A stretch of 64,000 nucleotides of DNA from JAEUNX01 sp034004685 (GTDB lineage Bacteria > Pseudomonadota > Gammaproteobacteria > Burkholderiales > Rhodocyclaceae): assembly GCA_034004685.1 (NCBI GenBank), contig JAVEWG010000011.1, positions 23,283-87,282 on the forward strand. Direction: 5' to 3'. Numbering within the stretch: the stretch's first letter is position 1; each line of letters opens with the position of its first letter. The notes beneath the pieces are model-generated. The model was not told the DNA's origin and did no database searches. It saw only the letters and a list, made by a program, of their open reading frames with translations. Of the stretch, positions 44,309 to 53,900 are shown piece after piece. Both the position numbers and the translations under genes were made by a program.

Positions 44309-44464
44309 ATGACCTGTCCGCCCATCTGGGAACAGGCCAGGCTCTGGTTCCGGGCCCGTCGTCGGCGTATCGCCATTACCCTGGGGGTGGTGGTGCTCTT
44401 TTACCTGCTCGGCTATTTTTCCGCTCCGGTGACCACATCCCTGATGTGCAAGGTGTACGGATGA
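44309..44464 (+). CDS. Possible small single-pass membrane protein, 51 residues
   Basis: Begins 6 nt after the orn stop. The product has a basic cluster (WFRARRRRIA, residues 13-22) followed by one hydrophobic helix (ITLGVVVLFYLLGYF, about 23-37) and a short tail ending CKVYG, i.e. a positive-inside single-pass protein. No obvious ribosome-binding site (TGATTCTCC before ATG), so expression would rely on coupling to orn. No homology recognised. Confidence 0.4.
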   Translation: MTCPPIWEQARLWFRARRRRIAITLGVVVLFYLLGYFSAPVTTSLMCKVYG

Positions 44465-44510
44465 TGGTCTGCCGTCGCGCCCGGGGTGTGGATGCGGTTA
44501 CGGCTACGGC

Positions 44511-46127
44511 CTAAGTTCGGCCCTGGAGCGCCGCCACCCGGCGGGCCAGAATGGCTGTGGAGGGATCGGCCTCGCCCCCCTGGCCGGACGCCAGGTTGCG
44601 GGCCATCTCCTTGCCCAGCTCCACCCCGTACTGATCAAAGCTGTTGATCCCCCACAGCCAGCCCTGGACGAAGACCTTGTGTTCGTACAGGGCCACCAGC
44701 TGGCCCAGGCGGTAGGGGGTGAGGGCATCGAAGAGCAGGGTGGTGCTGGGCTGGTTGCCTGGGCATACCAGGTGGGGCGTCAGGCGCGCCACTTCCGTGG
44801 CGGGCAGGCCCCTGGCCGCCAGCAGGGCGGCGGCCGTAGCGGCGTCCCGTCCTTGCATGAGGGCGGCGGCCTGAGCCAGGGCGTTGTCCACCAGGCCCTG
44901 CTGGGCCGGGCCGGCGCCACCCGCAGGCACGATGAAATCCAGGGGTACCCGCCGGGTACCCTGGTAGAACAGCTGGTGGAAGGCGTGCTGGCCGATGGTG
45001 CCGGCCCCCCCCCACACGATGGGGGCGGTATGGCCGGCCACCGGACTGCCGTCGGCCCGCACCCGCTTGCCGTTGCTTTCCATCTCCAGTTGCTGGAGAT
45101 AGGCCGGGAAGCTCCGCAGCCCGTGGGCGTAGGGCAGCACCGCGAGGGTTTCGGCGCCCAGGAAGACGGTGTTCCACAGTCCCACCAGGCCCATCAGGAC
45201 CGGCAGGTTTTCCAGGATCGGGGCGCTCCGGAAATGCTGGTCCATGGCTCGCCCGCCGGCCAGGAACTGGTCGAAGGCGGTGGGGCCGATGGCCAGCAGC
45301 AGGGGCAGGCCGATGGCGCTCCACACCGAGAAGCGGCCGCCAACCCATTCTGGCAAGGGCAGGATGCGTTCGGGGGCGATGCCGAAGTGCCGGGCCGCCG
45401 CCACAGCATTGCTCACCGCCACGAAATGGGTGTCCAGGGCCTCCTCCGGCACCCCGAGCTGGCCCAGCCATTGGCGGGCGGCGCGGGCATTGGAGAGGGT
45501 TTCGGCGGTGCCGAAACTTTTGGAGGAAATGATGAACAGGGTGCGGGCCGGGTCCAGACCGGCCACCGTCTCCTGGAAATCCCGGGCATCGATGTTGGCC
45601 ACGAAGTGGACTTTGCCGGGACCGGCGGCAAGGGCTTCCACGGCCATCCGGGGGCCCAGGTCGGAACCGCCGATTCCCAGATTCACCACCGTGTCCAGGG
45701 GGTGGCCAGCGGCGCCCATCAGGCGGCCGGCCCGGAAATCCTCCGCCAGGGCAGTCATGCGGGCGCGGGTTTGGTCCACCTCGGGCCGGTCCCCGGGGGG
45801 CGCCAGGGCCGGATCCCGCAGGGCCATGTGAAGCACCGCCCGGCCCTCCGTGTGATTCACCAAGGCGCCGCTGAACAGGGCTTTGATGCCTTCCGCCAGG
45901 AGGGTTTCCCGGGCCAGATCCGCCAGGGCCTGGCGAGCCGGGGCGTCCACCAGCTGCTTGGAATAATCCAGGTAGAGCCCATCCCATTCCAGGGCAAAGG
46001 TCCCGGCGCGCAGCGGGTCTTCACGGAACAGTCCGATGATGGGGCGGGTGCTCAGCCCCCGGGCATGGGCAAGGAGATGCTGCCAGGCAGGCAGGCTTTC
46101 CGGGGCAGGACGGGGCAGGTCGATCAC
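44511..46127 (-). CDS. pgi: Glucose-6-phosphate isomerase
   Basis: Interconverts glucose 6-phosphate and fructose 6-phosphate. 538 residues from GTG 46127, which overlaps the preceding gene's stop (GTGA); a longer in-frame reading runs into that gene and is rejected. Motifs: VVNLGIGGSDLGPRMAVEAL, FIISSKSFGTAETLSNA, GGRFSVWSAIGLP, and the C-terminal VFVQGWLWGINSFDQYGVELGKEMA with the catalytic Lys. Encoded together with a membrane glycosyltransferase, perhaps for envelope sugar supply; that link is inference. Confidence 0.96.
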   Translation of the reverse strand: MIDLPRPAPESLPAWQHLLAHARGLSTRPIIGLFREDPLRAGTFALEWDGLYLDYSKQLVDAPARQALADLARETLLAEGIKALFSGALVNHTEGRAVLHMALRDPALAPPGDRPEVDQTRARMTALAEDFRAGRLMGAAGHPLDTVVNLGIGGSDLGPRMAVEALAAGPGKVHFVANIDARDFQETVAGLDPARTLFIISSKSFGTAETLSNARAARQWLGQLGVPEEALDTHFVAVSNAVAAARHFGIAPERILPLPEWVGGRFSVWSAIGLPLLLAIGPTAFDQFLAGGRAMDQHFRSAPILENLPVLMGLVGLWNTVFLGAETLAVLPYAHGLRSFPAYLQQLEMESNGKRVRADGSPVAGHTAPIVWGGAGTIGQHAFHQLFYQGTRRVPLDFIVPAGGAGPAQQGLVDNALAQAAALMQGRDAATAAALLAARGLPATEVARLTPHLVCPGNQPSTTLLFDALTPYRLGQLVALYEHKVFVQGWLWGINSFDQYGVELGKEMARNLASGQGGEADPSTAILARRVAALQGRT

Positions 46128-47752
46128 GATCGGCGATAGAGGCGCAGGATTTCCAGTTGCCGGCCGCCGCCACGACGATATTCCCACACTGCGCTGGCCT
46201 GCTGGAAGCGCTGGGGCAGGGGCGTGCGGCGGTCGACCGATACCAGCAGCATGGTACAGGAGCTGCCGCCGTCCTTGAGGGGTTCGATGCGCAGGTCCGC
46301 GAAGTAATCCATGGAAGCCCTCAGGCCGGAAGGCAGATTCTGCCCGGCGATGCAGCCCGTGGGTCCGTTCCTCAGGGCCTTGGCCAGGGACTGAGCCGCC
46401 GGGCGGAAGCTCTTGCCGTGGTCGAACCAGGGCATCAGCAGGGCCACGGCCATGCACCACAGCATGGTCATGCCGGTGGCCCAGTTGATGGGGCCCCGGT
46501 TTGGCGAACGAGGGGTTCGCCAGACCAGAATCATCCAACCTGCCAGTAGGGTGGCAGCCAAGGCGGCCATGGTCCATGAAACCTCCAGCCGGAAACCTGG
46601 GGCAAGCTTGATCAACTGCCGGGCCAGGCCCGGCGGCCAGGCGAGCGCCATGGCGCTCCAGGCGGTGGCGACAAGCAGGGCGAACACCAGGAAGGTCATC
46701 ACCGCGAACCAGTCGAAGGCATTGGCCGCGCCCCGCCGCAGGGAAGGCACGCCGGCGGCAGCCAGGAGCGCCAGGGGCGGGATCAGGGGTAGGAGTTCGG
46801 GGGGGCGGGGGACGTCGTTGTTCAGCATCACCTGGGCCAGGGCCAGGATCGTACCCGTCAGCACCAGCCGCCAGGGGAAGCGGGTGAGCTGGCGGCGGTG
46901 CTTCCACAGGGCCCAGCCGGCGATGGGCCACAGGGGCCACAGAAACCAGCCGAGCTGCTCCAGCAGGCGCCCGGGCGTCTCCAGGTAGCCCCAGTTGGAC
47001 CATTCCTGGCGCCACCAGCGGCCCGCAAGGGCGGGTTCCAGGTAGATCAGGGGTAGTAGCCAGGCCGCCAGGATCAGGGCCGTGGCCACCAGTCCGAAAG
47101 CTAGCCCGCGGCGAGCGGGGCCGCTTTGCTCCTGGGGCGGGGCGGCCAGGCACAGCAGGATCACCGGCAGGGTCAGCCACAGGCCCGCCAGCCCGCCGGC
47201 CAGTCCCGCCAGGCCGGCGGCGGCCCCCGCCTGGAGGCTCCCCGCCCGGGGCGCTTCGGGCAGACGCGCCAGTCCTGCCCAGGAGGCGGTGACGCAGGCC
47301 AGCAGGGCGAGGATCGGCTGGGTTTCGTGGGCGTGAACCACCAGCCCCAGGGTGCCCAGAGTCAGCAGGCTGGCGGGAGCCAGGGCCGGCCGGCCGAAGA
47401 GATCGGTGGCTGCGCGGGACAGGAAGTAGAGGGTGGCACCAGCTGCGGCGGCGCTGGCCAGGCGTGCGCCATCATGGAGGGGCAGCAGCCAGGCGGTCAG
47501 CTTTGCCAGGAGGGCGCCGACCCAGAAGAACAGGGGTGGATAATCGAGGGTAGGTTCCCCGGCGATGGCGGGCACCAGCCAGGCCCCATCCTTGAGAATG
47601 GACAGGATGGGGCCGAAATAGCGGGAGTCGTCCCCGCGCCAGGGATCGTGGCCGGTCAGTCCCACCAGCAGGTAGACCGTCGCCAGGCAGACGATGCCCA
47701 GGGGGCTGAAGAGGAAGCGGGAGATGCGGCTGGCAGCGGGTGACGGGTTCAT
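46124..47752 (-). CDS. ArnT/PMT-like membrane glycosyltransferase (GT83 type)
   Basis: 542 residues with about 11-12 membrane helices and a C-terminal periplasmic domain. The N-terminal loop HDPWRGDDSRYFGPILSILKDGAWLVPAIAGEPTLDYPPLFFWVGALL carries the acidic motif of PMT/ArnT transferases, which use polyprenyl-phosphate sugars as donors on the periplasmic side. The acceptor (lipid A, glycan or protein) cannot be inferred. The stop overlaps the pgi start. The start is ATG 47752, followed upstream by the rpmE terminator. Confidence 0.85.
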   Translation of the reverse strand: MNPSPAASRISRFLFSPLGIVCLATVYLLVGLTGHDPWRGDDSRYFGPILSILKDGAWLVPAIAGEPTLDYPPLFFWVGALLAKLTAWLLPLHDGARLASAAAAGATLYFLSRAATDLFGRPALAPASLLTLGTLGLVVHAHETQPILALLACVTASWAGLARLPEAPRAGSLQAGAAAGLAGLAGGLAGLWLTLPVILLCLAAPPQEQSGPARRGLAFGLVATALILAAWLLPLIYLEPALAGRWWRQEWSNWGYLETPGRLLEQLGWFLWPLWPIAGWALWKHRRQLTRFPWRLVLTGTILALAQVMLNNDVPRPPELLPLIPPLALLAAAGVPSLRRGAANAFDWFAVMTFLVFALLVATAWSAMALAWPPGLARQLIKLAPGFRLEVSWTMAALAATLLAGWMILVWRTPRSPNRGPINWATGMTMLWCMAVALLMPWFDHGKSFRPAAQSLAKALRNGPTGCIAGQNLPSGLRASMDYFADLRIEPLKDGGSSCTMLLVSVDRRTPLPQRFQQASAVWEYRRGGGRQLEILRLYRRS

Positions 47753-47781
47753 GGCCGGAGCCCTTTCCGGAAGCGATCGGC

Positions 47782-47809
47782 AACAAAAAAGGCAGCCTGG
47801 GCTGCCTTT
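47782..47809 (-). terminator. Intrinsic terminator of rpmE
   Basis: On the minus strand GGCAGCC pairs with GGCTGCC (flanking A and T runs extend the stem), followed by TTTTTTGTTG. It lies 21 bp past the rpmE stop and before the GT83-like gene. Confidence 0.85.
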
Positions 47810-47830
47810 CCTGGGCGAACGAGGGCGGGA

Positions 47831-48049
47831 TCAGCCCAGGCGCTGGACGTTGCCATATTTCTGGCGGAAGCGCTCGACGCGACCGGCGGTATCCACGATC
47901 TTCTGCTTGCCGGTGTAGTAGGGGTGGCAGGCGGAGCACACTTCAACGTGGAGTTCGGGCTTGCTGATGGTGGAGCGGGTGGTGAACTTGGCACCACAGC
48001 TGCACGATACGTTGACGTCCTGGTACTTGGGATGAATGTCGGCTTTCAT
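47831..48049 (-). CDS. rpmE: 50S ribosomal protein L31 (zinc-binding form)
   Basis: 72 residues, MKADIHPKYQDVNVSCSCGAKFTTRSTI...LHVEVCSACHPYYTGKQKIVDTAGRVERFRQKYG. Cysteines in CSC and CSAC form the zinc site of the C+ type, so this is rpmE and not the zinc-free rpmE2 paralog. A good ribosome-binding site (GAGG) precedes the ATG. It is expressed as a single-gene unit with its own terminator. Confidence 0.97.
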   Translation of the reverse strand: MKADIHPKYQDVNVSCSCGAKFTTRSTISKPELHVEVCSACHPYYTGKQKIVDTAGRVERFRQKYGNVQRLG

Positions 48050-48147
48050 GATGAATTCCTCGCGCGTTACGGCGGTGAATGTGGCCGCCAGAAAGTAAGC
48101 GGGGGATTCTGCCACAACCCATGGATCCGATTCAAGTTTTCCATGGA

Positions 48148-50832
48148 TCAGCGGGGTGGAAAGATGCTGTTCCACATCTCCACCACAGCGGCTCGGGCGT
48201 CCTTGACCAGATCCTGGGGCAGCTTGCTGGGCTGATTGTTGAGCCGCAGGCGGTGCTGCTGGTGGCGCAGTTCCCGGTAGGCATCGCCGGCGAGCTGGGC
48301 CAGGCGGCTGTCGGCAAGGCCCAGCTCGCCGGCGATGCGCAGCAGGGCGATGTTGCCCAGATTGCCGGTGAGGGTGGGGTAGGCATGGGCGTAACCCAGC
48401 ACCAGGTACTGGACCAGGAACTCCACGTCGATGAGGCCACCCCGGTCGTGCTTGAGGTCGAACTCGCCACCCTTGTTGGCGTGGGCGTCCATCATCTTCT
48501 GGCGCATGGTCAGGACTTCCTGGCGCAGGGTGTCCAGGTTGCGCTGCTGGCGCAGGATCTCGCAGCGAATGGCCTCGAAGCGTTCCCCCAGGGGGCGATG
48601 GCCGGCGGCGAAGCGGGCCCGGGTCAGGGCCTGGTGTTCCCACACCCAGGCTGACTCCAGCTGGTACTTGCGGAAGGTTTCTAGGGACGCCACCAGCAGG
48701 CCGGAGTCGCCGTTGGGACGCAGCCGCAGGTCGGTCTCGAAGAGTTGGCCGGCGGCGGTCTGGCTGGACAGCCAGGTGTTGATCCGCTGCCCCAGCCGGG
48801 CATAGAGCTCGGTGGCTTCGAAGGCTTCGTCCTCGAACAGGAAGACGATGTCCAGATCCGAGGCGTAGCCCAGTTCCTTGCCCCCCAGCTTGCCGTAGGC
48901 GACGACGGCGAAGAGGGGGGTGTCCCGGTGGCGGGTCTTGATCTTGCGCCAGCACACCGGAATGGTGATGTCCAGGGTGGTATCGGCCAGGGCGGAGAGG
49001 TGGTCCCCCAGGGTTTCCACCGACAGGGCGCCGGCCAGATCCTGGTTGAGGAGGCGGAACACCTGGGTGTGGTGGCGCTCCCGCATCAGGTCCATCTGGC
49101 GCTCCATGTCCGGCTCCAGCTCGTCTACGGCCTGGGCCAGTTCGGCCCGGTAGGCGGTCCAGTCCGGTGGGGCAAAGAGCAGGCGGGGGTCCAGAAGCTC
49201 ATCCATGAGGATGGGATGGCGAATCAGGTACTGGGCGCCCCAGCTGGAGGCGGAGAGCAGTTCCACCACTTTTTGCAGGGCCTGGGGGTACTGCTGGAGC
49301 AGCGCCAGATAGGCGCCCCGGCGGCTGACCATTTCCAGCAGGTCCAGGCCCCGGGACAGGGCTTCGTCCGGGTTGGACATGTTGCATGCGGTGGCCACCA
49401 GGCGGGGCACCAGGGCGTCGAAGCGGCCGCGGATGTGGCCGGGCAGCTGCTGATAGCGGGCGCTCTGGCGGATGGCGGACAGGCGCCGGCCCACGTCCGC
49501 CGGATGGGTGTAACCAAGGCGGGTCAGATGCTCGGCGGTGGTTTCCTGGTCCTCCGCCGTGCTCCACAGGGCGTCCAGGTCGTGGCCGTCTTCGGCGGGG
49601 TCGGCAAAGACGTCCCCGAAGTGGCGGCTGACCCGCTGGCGATGGCCGTCCAGCACTTCAAGCATGGCGCCGTAGCTGGCGAAGCCCATGCTGGCGGCGA
49701 TCCGCGCCTGGTCTTCCGCGGCCCCCGGCAGGGCGTGGGTCTGGGCGTCATCCAGGTACTGCAGGCGGTGCTCCAGGCGCCGCAGGAAATCGTAGGCGGT
49801 GGATAGCTCCGCCACCGTTTCGCCGCTCAGGATGCCCCGTTCCGCCAGGGCCGCCAGCACCGCCAGGGTCGGCTTGATCTGCAGGCCCCGGTCCCGGCCG
49901 CCGCGAATGAGCTGGAACACCTGGGCAATGAATTCGATCTCCCGAATGCCCCCCGGCCCCAGCTTGACGTTGGTGGCCATGTCCTTGCGGGCCACTTCCC
50001 GCCGGATCTGGGCGTGGAGTTCGCGCATGGCGTTGATGGCGCCAAAGTCCAGGTATTTGCGGAAGATGAAGGGCCGGGAGACGGCTTCCAGTTCCGGCCA
50101 GCGCTCGCCGGTGAGGGCCCGGGCCTTGATCCAGGCGTAGCGCTCCCATTCCCGGCCCTGGGTGATGAAGTAGTTTTCCAGCATGTCCAGGCTGGCCACC
50201 AGGGGGCCGGAGTCCCCGTTGGGGCGCAGGCGCATGTCCACCCGGAAGACCTGGCCGTCGCCGGTGATGTCGGCCAGGGCCTTGATGAGCTGCTTGCCCA
50301 GCCGCTCGAAGAATTCCACGTTGCTGATCACCGTGGCACCACCCGTCTCGCCGTCCTCCGGATAGACGAAGATCAGGTCGATGTCGGAACTCACGTTGAG
50401 CTCCCCGCCCCCCAGCTTGCCCATGCCGATGACGATGAACTCCTGCACCCAGCCGCCGGGCCCCAGGGGCTCGCCGTAGCGCAGGGCCAGGGCGTCCCGC
50501 AAAACCTCCAGGGCGGCCTGGGTGGCCACCTCCGCCAGGGTGGTCATGGTGCCGGTGACTTCCGCCAGGGGGGCCGCGCCGGCCAGGTCCCGCACCAGAA
50601 CGTGGCTGATCACCCAGGCGCGCAGATGGCGCAGGACCGGTTTCAGGTTTTCCTCGTTCAGGCCTGCGGCGGCCAGGAAGGCTCGCATCGCCTCAGCGTC
50701 GAGGGGCGCGCAAACACTGGCCTCGAGCCGGGCCTGAAGCCAGGAACGGGCCGCCAGGCCGCGGGTCAGGAACCGGGAAAACCCGGCGGCGTTATGAATG
50801 GATTCAATCGGGTTTTCAATGGAAGGGGACAT
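48148..50832 (-). CDS. glnE: Bifunctional glutamine synthetase adenylyltransferase/deadenylase
   Basis: Controls glutamine synthetase by adenylylation and deadenylylation in response to PII and glutamine. 894 residues from ATG 50832. Two nucleotidyltransferase domains: N-terminal with GMGKLGGGELNVSSDIDLIFVYPEDGE and C-terminal with AYGKLGGKELGYASDLDIVFLFEDE, each carrying the GKLGG and DxD motifs, plus the linking helical domains (LEHRLQYLDDAQTHALP). Divergent from yhdP across 124 bp. Nitrogen control via NtrC elsewhere in the window is consistent with glnE being present, but the two loci are not adjacent. Confidence 0.95.
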   Translation of the reverse strand: MSPSIENPIESIHNAAGFSRFLTRGLAARSWLQARLEASVCAPLDAEAMRAFLAAAGLNEENLKPVLRHLRAWVISHVLVRDLAGAAPLAEVTGTMTTLAEVATQAALEVLRDALALRYGEPLGPGGWVQEFIVIGMGKLGGGELNVSSDIDLIFVYPEDGETGGATVISNVEFFERLGKQLIKALADITGDGQVFRVDMRLRPNGDSGPLVASLDMLENYFITQGREWERYAWIKARALTGERWPELEAVSRPFIFRKYLDFGAINAMRELHAQIRREVARKDMATNVKLGPGGIREIEFIAQVFQLIRGGRDRGLQIKPTLAVLAALAERGILSGETVAELSTAYDFLRRLEHRLQYLDDAQTHALPGAAEDQARIAASMGFASYGAMLEVLDGHRQRVSRHFGDVFADPAEDGHDLDALWSTAEDQETTAEHLTRLGYTHPADVGRRLSAIRQSARYQQLPGHIRGRFDALVPRLVATACNMSNPDEALSRGLDLLEMVSRRGAYLALLQQYPQALQKVVELLSASSWGAQYLIRHPILMDELLDPRLLFAPPDWTAYRAELAQAVDELEPDMERQMDLMRERHHTQVFRLLNQDLAGALSVETLGDHLSALADTTLDITIPVCWRKIKTRHRDTPLFAVVAYGKLGGKELGYASDLDIVFLFEDEAFEATELYARLGQRINTWLSSQTAAGQLFETDLRLRPNGDSGLLVASLETFRKYQLESAWVWEHQALTRARFAAGHRPLGERFEAIRCEILRQQRNLDTLRQEVLTMRQKMMDAHANKGGEFDLKHDRGGLIDVEFLVQYLVLGYAHAYPTLTGNLGNIALLRIAGELGLADSRLAQLAGDAYRELRHQQHRLRLNNQPSKLPQDLVKDARAAVVEMWNSIFPPR

Positions 50833-50956
50833 GGGCCGGTTCCGGTGGATAAAATTGCGTCTTTGGTGCCCATGTTTCTCCACTCCTCCGGGCGCCGGGA
50901 TGATTTTAGTCAATGAAGCCTGTCCCGCCGCATCACCCCTCCGGGCATGAGCGCCC

Positions 50957-53900
50957 ATGAGCGCCCCTGTTCCCTTGCCGTCACGCCTGCGTCGAGGCTT
51001 GCGCCTGCTCTTTTTACTGGCCCTGACGGGCTATTTTGCGTTCGGTGCTCTGGTGCTGGGTCTGCGCTACTGGGTGGTTCCCCGGATGGGGGAGTACCGC
51101 CAGGAGGTGGCCGAGGCGGTGGGCCGTGGCCTGGGGGTGCCGGTGGAAATCGGCGCCCTGGAGGGGAGCTGGGCGGGCTTGCGGCCCCGGCTGCTGATCC
51201 ACGATGTGGTCCTGCGGGGCCCCGATGGCGCGCCGGCCCTCCAACTGGCGGAAGTGGAGGCGGTCATGGGCTGGTCGTCCCTGCTGCGGCTGAGCCCGGT
51301 CTTCCATCGCATCGAGCTGGCGGGGCCCCGGCTGCTGGTGGAGCGGGGGGCTGACGGCAGCCTGCGAGTGGCTGGATTGCCGGTCCAGGCTGGCGGGGGC
51401 GGGGGTTTTGCCGATTGGTTGCTGGGCCAGGGGGCCATCGTGGTGCGGGACGCCCAGCTGGCCTGGCTGGATCGGCAGCGGGGTGCGCCGCTCCTGGTGC
51501 TGGACCACGTGAATCTGCGGCTGGAGAACCGGGGGGGCGATCACCGTTTCGGCTTCCAGGCCCTTCCGCCGGCCAGGCTGGCGGGCCGTCTGGACCTGCG
51601 GGGCAGCCTCCAGGGGCGGGATCCGACCCGGCCGGAAGATTGGCGCGGCCAGCTCTATGCCCGGCTCGAGGGCGCGGACCTGGGGGGCTGGCAGGCCTGG
51701 CTGGATTCCCCGGTACCCCTGGCGGGTCGGGGAGAATTCGAGGCTTGGCTTGATGTCGCCCAGGGCCTGCCCACCGGCCTGCGGGCCAACCTGGCCCTGG
51801 CGGAGGCGAGGGTCCAATTCCAGCCGGAATTGCCGGTGCTTGATCTCCTGGCGTTGCGGGGTCAGCTGACCCTCGCTTCGGATGCGACCCACCGCCTGGT
51901 GGAGGCCAAGGGCCTCAGCTTGGCCACCCGGGACGGGCTAGTGATTCCGGCCACCGATTTCAGGGCTGAGGAAAGGCTGGGCCAGCGTGCGGGTGGCAGC
52001 TTCCGGGCCAGTCGCCTGGATCTGGCGACCCTGACCCGGCTGGCCAGCCACCTGCCCCTCCCCGAGGGGGTCAATCAGCGCCTGACGGCCTTCGACCCAG
52101 CTGGCGCGGTGGAGGGGGTGGCGCTTGACTGGACCGGCCCGGCCGCAGCGCCGGCGGAATGGCGGGGCAAGGCCCGTTTCCAGGGGATCGGCGTCCATTC
52201 CTGGCATTCCCTGCCGGGGGTGGCGGGGATCTCCGGAGAAGTGGAGGGCTCGGACCAGGAGGGGCGGGTCAGAATCGACAGCCGGGGGGTGGTGATGGAC
52301 CTGCCGGCGGTTTTCGCCGAGCCGCGCCTGGCCCTGGCTTCCCTCCGGGCCGAGGGGGGGTGGCGGCGGCGCGGCGAGCGGATGCAGTTGTTCGTGGATA
52401 AGGCCGAGTTCGATAACCAGGACGCCTCGGGTCAGGCCGTCGGCAACTATCTGGTGGCCGCCGATGGCCCGGGGGTGATCGATCTGTCGGCCCGCCTGAC
52501 CCGGGCCGATGGCGCCGCGGTGTGGCGCTACATGCCCCTGGTGGTGAATCGGGATACCCGCAACTGGCTTCAGCGCAGCATCGTGGGGGGGACCGCCCAT
52601 GACGCCCGCCTGCGGCTCAAGGGCGATCTTCGGGATTTTCCCTTCGTGGGGGGCAAGGACGGCCAGTTCCAGGTGCGGGCGCGGATCGCCAACGCCCGTC
52701 TGGAATACGCCCTGGGCTGGCCGGCCATCGATGCCATTGATGGCGAGCTGCTGTTCGAGGGGGCGATGATGAAAATCTCCGCCGATCGGGGGCGGATCTT
52801 CGGGGTCGGGCTGTCCCGGGTGAGCGCCGTGCTGCCCGATCTGGAAGCCCCCGAGGAAATCATGACCATCACCGGCCGGGCCGCCGGGCCCACCGCCGAC
52901 TTCCTGCGCTTTGTGTCGGAGAGTCCGGTGGCCGAGCGGATCCAGCATTTCACCGATGACATGGGGGCCGAGGGCAGCGGCGCCCTCGACCTGGAACTGG
53001 TGATGCCCCTGCGGCGGATGGAGGACACCACGGTGAAGGGGGACTACCGTTTCAGCGCCAACCGCTTGCGGGTGGTGCGCAGCCTGCCTCCCATCACCGA
53101 GGCCGCTGGCCGGGTGGCCTTCACCGCCTCCACCTTGGCGGTGCCGGAAGCCCGAGGCAAGCTGTTTGGCGAGCCCCTGACCCTTTCCGGCAAGACCCGG
53201 GCCGATGGCGCCGTGGTCTTCACCGCGGCCGGGGCCCTGGGCGGGAACGCTGCCCGGCAGTCCTTTGGCTTCCCGTTCCTGGAGCACGTTTCGGGGCTCG
53301 CGCCCTGGCGCAGCGAGATCACGGTTCAGGGCCGTACCGCGGCGGTGCGGGTGGATTCGTCCCTGCAGGGCCTGGCTTCCAGTTTGCCGGCGCCTTTCAA
53401 CAAGAGCGCCACCACCGAGTGGCCTCTGCGGGTGGATCTGGAATTCCATGACGGCACGGTGGCAGATCGGGTGCGGGTGGCCCTGGCGCCCCTGGGCAGC
53501 GCCGAAATCCTGGGGCGCAGTGGCGCCGAGGGGTGGCGGGCGGAACGGGGGGCGATCGCACTCCAGGTGCCCCTCAAGCTTCCTGAGCGGGGGGTGGTCT
53601 TGGCGGCGGCCTTGCCGGAACTGGACGTGGACGCCTGGCGGCGGCTATGGAGCACCTTGGGCAATGGTGAGGGGAACGGGGGGGGCGAGGAGGGGGGCAC
53701 CCCGTTCCCCCTGGCCAGCATCAGCCTCCAGGCCCACCGGCTGGTGGCCTTCGATGAGGATTTCCATGAATTTTCCCTGCGGGCCAGCGCCGACGGGGAT
53801 AGCTGGCAGGGCAGCCTCAAGAGCCGGGAAACCGAGGGGGATTTCCGTTGGCGGGGCGCCGGCCAGGGCGCCCTGACCGCCCGCCTGAGCCGCCTGGCGG

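Noticed and set aside
44461..44514. 17-codon ORF starting at the end of the small membrane ORF
   Set aside because: Too short, no supporting signal; likely read into the convergent pgi end.
44511..47180. 889-codon minus-strand reading that fuses pgi with upstream sequence
   Set aside because: The upstream part is the GT83-like gene read in the wrong frame; the GTGA overlap at 46124-46127 shows two separate genes.
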